From NCBI GenBank assembly GCA_900321845.1, contig ONXT01000041.1, forward strand, positions 1-9,595: a stretch of 9,595 nucleotides of DNA, read 5' to 3'. Origin of the DNA: an uncultured Bacteroidales bacterium (GTDB lineage: Bacteria; Bacteroidota; Bacteroidia; Bacteroidales; WCHB1-69). The stretch's first letter is position 1; every line of letters begins with the position of its first letter. Shown here one piece after another: positions 4,621-9,595 of this stretch. The notes below the pieces were generated by a model. That model saw only the letters and a program-made list of their open reading frames with translations, ran no database searches and had not been told where the DNA came from. Made by a program: the position numbers and the translations under genes.

Positions 4621-7600
4621 TTGGCAACAAAAAACAATCAAAATACCAGATTTAGTTTTGCATCCGTACACCCGGCCGAAAGTCCAGACCTTCTCGACAT
4701 TCAGCTGAAGTCCTTCCGCGAATTCTTCCAGATTGACACCGATGCCGAAAAAAGACACAACGAAGGTCTTTTCCATGTCTTTCAGGAGAATTTCCCCATC
4801 ACGGATGCAAGAAACAGCTTCGTCCTCGAATTTCTGGATTACTACATTGACGGCCCTCGCTACTCCATGGCCGAATGCATCGAAAGAGGATTGACCTACA
4901 GCGTCCCGCTCAAAGCCAAAATGAAGCTTTCATGCAACGACATTGACCACGAAGACTTTGAAACCGTTATCCAAGATGTCTATCTGGGCATGATCCCCTA
5001 TATGACACCCAGCGGCACCTTCATCATCAACGGCGCCGAACGTGTGGTTGTATCCCAACTCCACCGCTCCCCCGGCGTCTTCTTCGGCACATCGTTCCAT
5101 ACAAACGGCACACAACTTTATTCCGCCCGTATCATCCCCTTCAAGGGCTCATGGATGGAATTCACGACCGATATCAACAACGTGATGTACGCCTACATCG
5201 ACCGCAAAAAGAAACTGCCCGTCACCACGCTGCTCCGCGCCATCGGTTATGAAACTGACAAAGACATCTTAGACATCTTCGACATCGCTGAGGAAGTCAA
5301 AGCAACCAAGGTGAAACTGAAACAATGCATCGGCCGCAAACTCGCCGCCCGCGTTGTTCACGCCTGGAATGAAGACTTCGTTGACGAGGAAACCGGCGAG
5401 GTAGTTAACATCGAACGTACCGAGGTCCTCATCGAACGCGAAACCATCCTCGAAGAAAAACATATCAACATGATTGCCGACGCCGGCATCAAAACCGTCC
5501 TCTTCCATAAAGAGAACGAAAAACAAACCGACTACTCCATCATCATCAATACGATGTTGAAGGACCCGACCAATACTGAAAAACAGGCAATTGAATACAT
5601 CTACCTGCAATTGCGCAACGCCGCCCCGCCCGATGAAGAGACCGCCCGCTCCACGCTGGAAAAACTCTTCTTCTCCGACAAACGCTACGACCTCGGCGAA
5701 GTGGGACGTTACCGTATCAACAAAAAATTAGGCTTGAATATTCCGATGGATGTCGGCGTTCTTACCAAAGAAGACATCATCGAAATCATCAAATATTTGA
5801 TCGAACTGATTAACTCCAAGACTGAAGTGGACGACATCGACCACTTGAGCAACCGCCGCATCCGCACCGTCGGCGAACAGCTTTACAACCAGTTCGGCGT
5901 AGGCCTCGCACGTATGGCCCGCACCATCCGCGAAAAAATGAACGTGCGCGACAACGAGGTGTTCTCCCCGACCGACTTGATCAACGCCAAGACACTCTCT
6001 TCCGTCATCAACTCCTTCTTCGGAACCAACCAGCTGTCGCAATTCATGGACCAGACCAACCCGCTGTCGGAACTGACGCACAAGCGCAGAATCTCCGCCC
6101 TCGGCCCCGGAGGTCTTTCCCGCGAAAGAGCCGGCTTCGAAGTGCGCGACGTCCACTATACACACTACGGCCGCCTCTGCACCATCGAAACCCCTGAAGG
6201 CCCGAACATCGGTCTGATCTCCTCCCTCTGCGTCTATGCGAAAATCAACAAACTCGGCTTCATTGAAACCCCCTACCGCAAAGTGGTTGACGGCGTGGTG
6301 CAATTCAACGAACAGCCCATTTACCTGAGCGCCGAGGAAGAGGAAAACATGTCTATCGCCCAAGCCCGCACCCCCATGGATGAAAACGGCAAACTGTGCG
6401 ACAAGGTAAAAGCCCGTAGATTGGCCGACTTCCCGATCCTGCCGAAAGAACAAATCGACTTGATCGATGTCGCCCCGAACCAGATCGCCTCCATCGCCGC
6501 CTCTTTGATTCCTTTCTTGGAGAACGACGATGCCAACCGTGCGTTGATGGGCTCGAACATGATGCGCCAGGCAGTTCCGCTTCTGGCTCCCGAAGCCCCC
6601 ATCGTGGGTACAGGCCTCGAAAGACAAATCGCCATCGACTCCCGCGACGTTCTGCGCGCCGAAGGCAATGGCAAGGTGACTTACGCCGACGCCGAGAAAA
6701 TCACCATCGCTTACGACAGAAGCGAGCAGGAAAACCTCGTCCGCTTCGATTCCAATGTGAAGACATACCATCTCCAAAAGTTCAGAAGAACCAACCAGAA
6801 CTCCTGCATTAACATGACCCCGATTGTCCACAAAGGACAGAAGGTTGTAAAGGGTGATGTTTTGACGGAAGGCTATGCCACACGCGACGGAGAACTGGCA
6901 CTCGGAAGAAACATGATGGTCGCCTTCATGCCTTGGAAGGGATACAACTTCGAGGATGCGGTCGTAGTTTCCGAAAGAGTGGTCAAGGAAGACATCTTCA
7001 CCTCCATTCACATCGAAGAATACACCTTGGAAGTTCGCGACACCAAACGCGGTGTGGAAGAGCTGACCAACGACATTCCGAACATCAGCACGGAAGCCAC
7101 CAAGGATTTGGGTCCGGACGGCCTGATTCGAGTGGGTGCTGAAGTGAACGAAGGCGACATCCTGATTGGTAAAATCACTCCGAAAGGAGAATCCTATCCG
7201 ACTCCTGAGGAGAAACTGCTCCGCGCCATCTTCGGCGACAAGGCCGGCGATGTGAAGGACGCCTCCCTCAAGGCACCGCCATCCACCAAGGGTGTCGTTA
7301 TCGCAGCCAAATCGCTCTCTCGCTTGATCAAAGACAGAAAATCCAAATCGAAAGACAAGGACATCCTCAAGGAAATCGACGACGCTTTCCAAAAGGAACT
7401 CGCCTCACTCAAGGAGAAGGTCGTGCTCAAGCTGTACAATGTGTTGAACGGCAAAATTTCACACAATATTTACGACAACACCAAGAATGTGGTCATCCCG
7501 AAGGGGGCCAAGTTCTCACAAAAGATTTTGGGCAGCATCAATTTCGCGACCGTTTCCGTTTCAAAATGGACCAACGATGCCAAGTTGAACGGGCTGGTGA

Positions 7601-8427
7601 CCGAAATCATCCGCAACTACCTGATTGAAGAACGCAACCTCACCGCCAAGATGATGCGCGAAAAATTCGACGCCACCATCGGCAGTGAGCTCCCGAACGG
7701 TATCGTACAAATGGCCAAGGTCTATGTCGCCAACAAGCGCAAACTGCGTATCGGCGACAAGATGGCAGGTCGTCACGGTAACAAGGGTTGCGTGGCCAAG
7801 ATCGTGAAGGAAGAGGACATGCCGTTCCTCGCAGACGGAACTCCGGTTGACATCGTGCTGAACCCGCTGGGCGTACCTTCCCGTATGAACCTCGGTCAGA
7901 TTTACGAAACCGTACTCGGCTGGGCCGGCAAGAAACTGGGCATGAAATTCGCCACCCCGATTTTCGATGGCGCCACCCTCGACCAAATCAATGGATACCT
8001 CAAGAAAGCCGGACTCCCCGAAAATGGCAGCGTTGACCTGTACAACGGCGAAACCGGCGAGAAGTTCGACCAGAAGGTGACCGTCGGCTACATCTACTTT
8101 ATCAAACTGCACCACATGGTTGACGACAAGATGCACGCACGTTCCATCGGACCTTACTCCATGATTACGCAACAGCCGTTAGGAGGTAAAGCCCAATTCG
8201 GCGGTCAACGTTTCGGTGAAATGGAGGTCTGGGCGCTCGAAGCATTCGGCGCAGCCAACATCCTCCAAGAAATCCTGACCGTCAAGTCCGACGACGTCGT
8301 CGGCAGAGCCAAGGCTTACGAAGCCACCGTCAAAGGCGACGTAATGCCGGTACCAGGCCTGCCCGAATCATTCAACGTCTTGGTCAACGAATTGCGCGGA
8401 CTTGGATTGAAGGTTAATTTTGATTAG
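4621..8427 (+). CDS. rpoB: DNA-directed RNA polymerase subunit beta (TTG start)
   Basis: RpoB forms one pincer and half of the catalytic cleft of RNA polymerase and contains the rifampicin pocket. The protein has 1268 residues, as in Bacteroides (about 1270) and shorter than E. coli (1342). The start is TTG at 4621: the frame has a stop at 4606-4608, no in-frame ATG lies between, and FSFASVHPAESPDLLDIQLKSF soon after is the normal N-terminus. The rifampicin cluster I (QLSQFMDQTNPLSELTHKRR) keeps the residues equal to E. coli D516, H526 and S531 (here 477, 487, 492), so it looks sensitive at these sites. Thr521 replaces the usual proline (E. coli P560). The active-site region has GRHGNKG at 1050-1056, and the clamp-linked C-terminus GGQRFGEMEVWALEAFGA is intact. 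A 158-base gap separates it from rplL and a 163-base gap from rpoC. Confidence 0.98.
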   Translation: MATKNNQNTRFSFASVHPAESPDLLDIQLKSFREFFQIDTDAEKRHNEGLFHVFQENFPITDARNSFVLEFLDYYIDGPRYSMAECIERGLTYSVPLKAKMKLSCNDIDHEDFETVIQDVYLGMIPYMTPSGTFIINGAERVVVSQLHRSPGVFFGTSFHTNGTQLYSARIIPFKGSWMEFTTDINNVMYAYIDRKKKLPVTTLLRAIGYETDKDILDIFDIAEEVKATKVKLKQCIGRKLAARVVHAWNEDFVDEETGEVVNIERTEVLIERETILEEKHINMIADAGIKTVLFHKENEKQTDYSIIINTMLKDPTNTEKQAIEYIYLQLRNAAPPDEETARSTLEKLFFSDKRYDLGEVGRYRINKKLGLNIPMDVGVLTKEDIIEIIKYLIELINSKTEVDDIDHLSNRRIRTVGEQLYNQFGVGLARMARTIREKMNVRDNEVFSPTDLINAKTLSSVINSFFGTNQLSQFMDQTNPLSELTHKRRISALGPGGLSRERAGFEVRDVHYTHYGRLCTIETPEGPNIGLISSLCVYAKINKLGFIETPYRKVVDGVVQFNEQPIYLSAEEEENMSIAQARTPMDENGKLCDKVKARRLADFPILPKEQIDLIDVAPNQIASIAASLIPFLENDDANRALMGSNMMRQAVPLLAPEAPIVGTGLERQIAIDSRDVLRAEGNGKVTYADAEKITIAYDRSEQENLVRFDSNVKTYHLQKFRRTNQNSCINMTPIVHKGQKVVKGDVLTEGYATRDGELALGRNMMVAFMPWKGYNFEDAVVVSERVVKEDIFTSIHIEEYTLEVRDTKRGVEELTNDIPNISTEATKDLGPDGLIRVGAEVNEGDILIGKITPKGESYPTPEEKLLRAIFGDKAGDVKDASLKAPPSTKGVVIAAKSLSRLIKDRKSKSKDKDILKEIDDAFQKELASLKEKVVLKLYNVLNGKISHNIYDNTKNVVIPKGAKFSQKILGSINFATVSVSKWTNDAKLNGLVTEIIRNYLIEERNLTAKMMREKFDATIGSELPNGIVQMAKVYVANKRKLRIGDKMAGRHGNKGCVAKIVKEEDMPFLADGTPVDIVLNPLGVPSRMNLGQIYETVLGWAGKKLGMKFATPIFDGATLDQINGYLKKAGLPENGSVDLYNGETGEKFDQKVTVGYIYFIKLHHMVDDKMHARSIGPYSMITQQPLGGKAQFGGQRFGEMEVWALEAFGAANILQEILTVKSDDVVGRAKAYEATVKGDVMPVPGLPESFNVLVNELRGLGLKVNFD

Positions 8428-8485
8428 TAAACAAAAAAACAATATGATTATCCCGAAACCTACCGTCTGATAACTATATGTAGAA

Positions 8486-8536
8486 TCGTTTAATCGCTTG
8501 TTTGTTGAAAGGCTAAACAGATCAACGGTTAAACGA
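8486..8536 (+). repeat. Nested inverted repeat in the rpoB-rpoC gap
   Basis: The 163-base gap (8428-8590) has no TAnnTTTG element and no T-tailed hairpin. It holds TCGTTTAA (8486-8493) paired with TTAAACGA (8529-8536), and inside it GTTGA (8504-8508) with TCAAC (8522-8526). ATCAAC is also repeated directly at 8521-8526 and 8537-8542. In RNA this could fold into one long interrupted stem, perhaps an mRNA processing or stabilising element. It is AT-rich, so chance is a real alternative. Confidence 0.35.
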
Positions 8537-8590
8537 ATCAACTGTAAATCAAATAGATAGATTAAGGATAAACGTAAAAATAATAGCAAT

Positions 8591-9595
8591 ATGGCTTTTA
8601 GAAAAGAAACGAATACCAGAAAAGAATTTTCAACCATCACCATCAGCCTTGCGCCTCCGGAACTGATTCTGGAACAGTCGCACGGCGAAGTCATCAAACC
8701 GGAGACGATCAACTACAGAACGTACAAACCGGAACGCGATGGTCTTTTCTGCGAAAAGATTTTCGGTCCCACCAAGGATTGGGAATGTCATTGCGGTAAA
8801 TACAAGAGAATCAGATACAAAGGTGTCATTTGCGACCGTTGCGGCGTGGAAGTCACCGAACGCAAAGTGCGCCGCGAACGCATGGGCCACATCGAACTCG
8901 TGGTTCCCGTCGCCCATATCTGGTTCTTCAAGAAGATTGCCGCCCTGCTCGGCATCCCAGCCAAACAGGTGGACTCCATCATCTATTATGAAAAATTCGT
9001 CGTCATTCAAGCCGGTGCCGCCGACGGCATTAAGCTCAATGAAAAAGACAAGGAGGGCATTAAGAGACTCACCCTCCTGAACGAAGACGAGTATTTTGAG
9101 GTAATCGATCAGATTCCGAGAGAGAACAAAATGCTCGAAGACACCGATCCGAACAAATTCATCGCCAAAATGGGTGCCGAAGCCCTCTACGACCTCCTTC
9201 AACAAGTGGATCTTGACAAGGAATCATACGAGTTGCGCGACCGCGCCAATACGGAGACGTCTCAACAAAGAAAGCAGGACATTCTGAAGAGACTGCAAGT
9301 TTTCGAGGCTTTCCGCGATGCACGCAAACGCACCGAAAACAAGCCGGAGTGGATGATCGTGAAAATCATCCCCGTCACTCCTCCGGACCTTCGCCCACTC
9401 GTTCCGCTCGATGGCGGCCGCTTCGCCACTTCCGACCTCAACGATCTCTACCGCCGCGTGATCATCCGCAACAACCGCCTCAAGCGGCTCATCGAGATCA
9501 AGGCCCCGGAAGTGATCCTCCGCAACGAGAAGCGCATGCTCCAGGAAGCCGTCGATTCCCTTTTCGACAACTCCAAGAAGTCCTCTGCCGTCAAG
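8591..9595 (+). CDS. rpoC: DNA-directed RNA polymerase subunit beta', N-terminal part (cut by window end)
   Basis: RpoC forms the clamp pincer and holds the catalytic magnesium of RNA polymerase. The frame is open from ATG 8591 to the last base, giving the first 335 residues of a protein that normally has about 1400; there is no stop in view. The N-terminal zinc-binding domain has Cys66, Cys68, Cys81 and Cys84 (CHCGKYKRIRYKGVICDRC). After it come the clamp sequence RRERMGHIELVVPVAHIWFF (94-113) and the highly conserved PPDLRPLVPLDGGRFATSDL (264-283), followed by RNNRLKRL and the start of the RNEKRMLQEAVDSLFDN helix. The catalytic NADFDGD motif lies beyond the window. The start is set by the family N-terminus and by the A-rich leader AAACGTAAAAATAATAGCAAT. 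Confidence 0.97.
   Translation, partial: MAFRKETNTRKEFSTITISLAPPELILEQSHGEVIKPETINYRTYKPERDGLFCEKIFGPTKDWECHCGKYKRIRYKGVICDRCGVEVTERKVRRERMGHIELVVPVAHIWFFKKIAALLGIPAKQVDSIIYYEKFVVIQAGAADGIKLNEKDKEGIKRLTLLNEDEYFEVIDQIPRENKMLEDTDPNKFIAKMGAEALYDLLQQVDLDKESYELRDRANTETSQQRKQDILKRLQVFEAFRDARKRTENKPEWMIVKIIPVTPPDLRPLVPLDGGRFATSDLNDLYRRVIIRNNRLKRLIEIKAPEVILRNEKRMLQEAVDSLFDNSKKSSAVK

Noticed and set aside
5728..7392. 554-codon open frame on the minus strand inside rpoB
   Set aside because: It is in codon register with rpoB, so its stops would be the complements of sense TTA, CTA and TCA. These rare codons are simply avoided in this part of rpoB; the frame ends exactly at the sense TTA at 5728. The product is low in lysine and resembles no family.
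7561..8172. 203-codon minus-strand frame in rpoB
   Set aside because: Same cause: antisense shadow of a strongly conserved gene with biased codon use, no start context or known family.
8630..9205. 191-codon minus-strand frame opposite rpoC
   Set aside because: It lies opposite clearly coding rpoC sequence including the zinc-binding domain; antisense shadow.
1..9595. Mobile element, prophage, CRISPR or defence system
   Set aside because: No transposase or integrase frame, no tandem direct repeats with spacers, and no copy of the tRNA 3' end further on as an attachment site. All coding space is taken by core genes.

Overview
The window is one end of the conserved secE-nusG-rplKAJL-rpoBC region of a bacterium from the phylum Bacteroidota, most likely order Bacteroidales. 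Three things point there. The RpoB, RpoC, NusG and ribosomal protein sequences closely follow Bacteroides-type versions as I remember them. No gene has a recognisable Shine-Dalgarno sequence; starts sit behind A-rich leaders instead. Two perfect copies of the Bacteroidota -7 promoter element TAnnTTTG stand exactly where promoters are needed. I cannot name a genus.

Layout, all on the + strand: the 3' part of tRNA-Trp (1-65) and its rho-independent terminator (71-100); murB (181-1191) behind its own promoter; a 303-base non-coding stretch (1192-1494) with a perfect 23-base palindrome, a strong promoter and a long structured leader; then secE, nusG, rplK, rplA, rplJ and rplL with gaps of 19 to 50 bases; a 158-base gap with a 15-bp perfect hairpin; rpoB (TTG start); a 163-base gap; and the first 335 codons of rpoC, cut by the window end.

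Functionally this is a growth-rate cluster: protein export (SecE), transcription elongation and termination (NusG), the ribosomal L1 stalk and the L11/L10/L12 stalk base, and the two large RNA polymerase subunits. The likely transcription plan is one main promoter ahead of secE reading through to rpoC. The hairpin after rplL could lower the amount of polymerase mRNA relative to ribosomal protein mRNA. murB, a cell-wall precursor enzyme, is the outsider: in the Bacteroides order I know, tRNA-Trp is followed directly by secE, so murB appears inserted as a separately controlled unit.

This is core genome. I see no mobile element, CRISPR array, defence system or novel multi-gene system. The points worth a second look are regulatory (the palindrome over the secE promoter, the long secE leader, the rplL-rpoB hairpin, the TTG start of rpoB), the placement of murB, and a residue change near the rifampicin region of RpoB.
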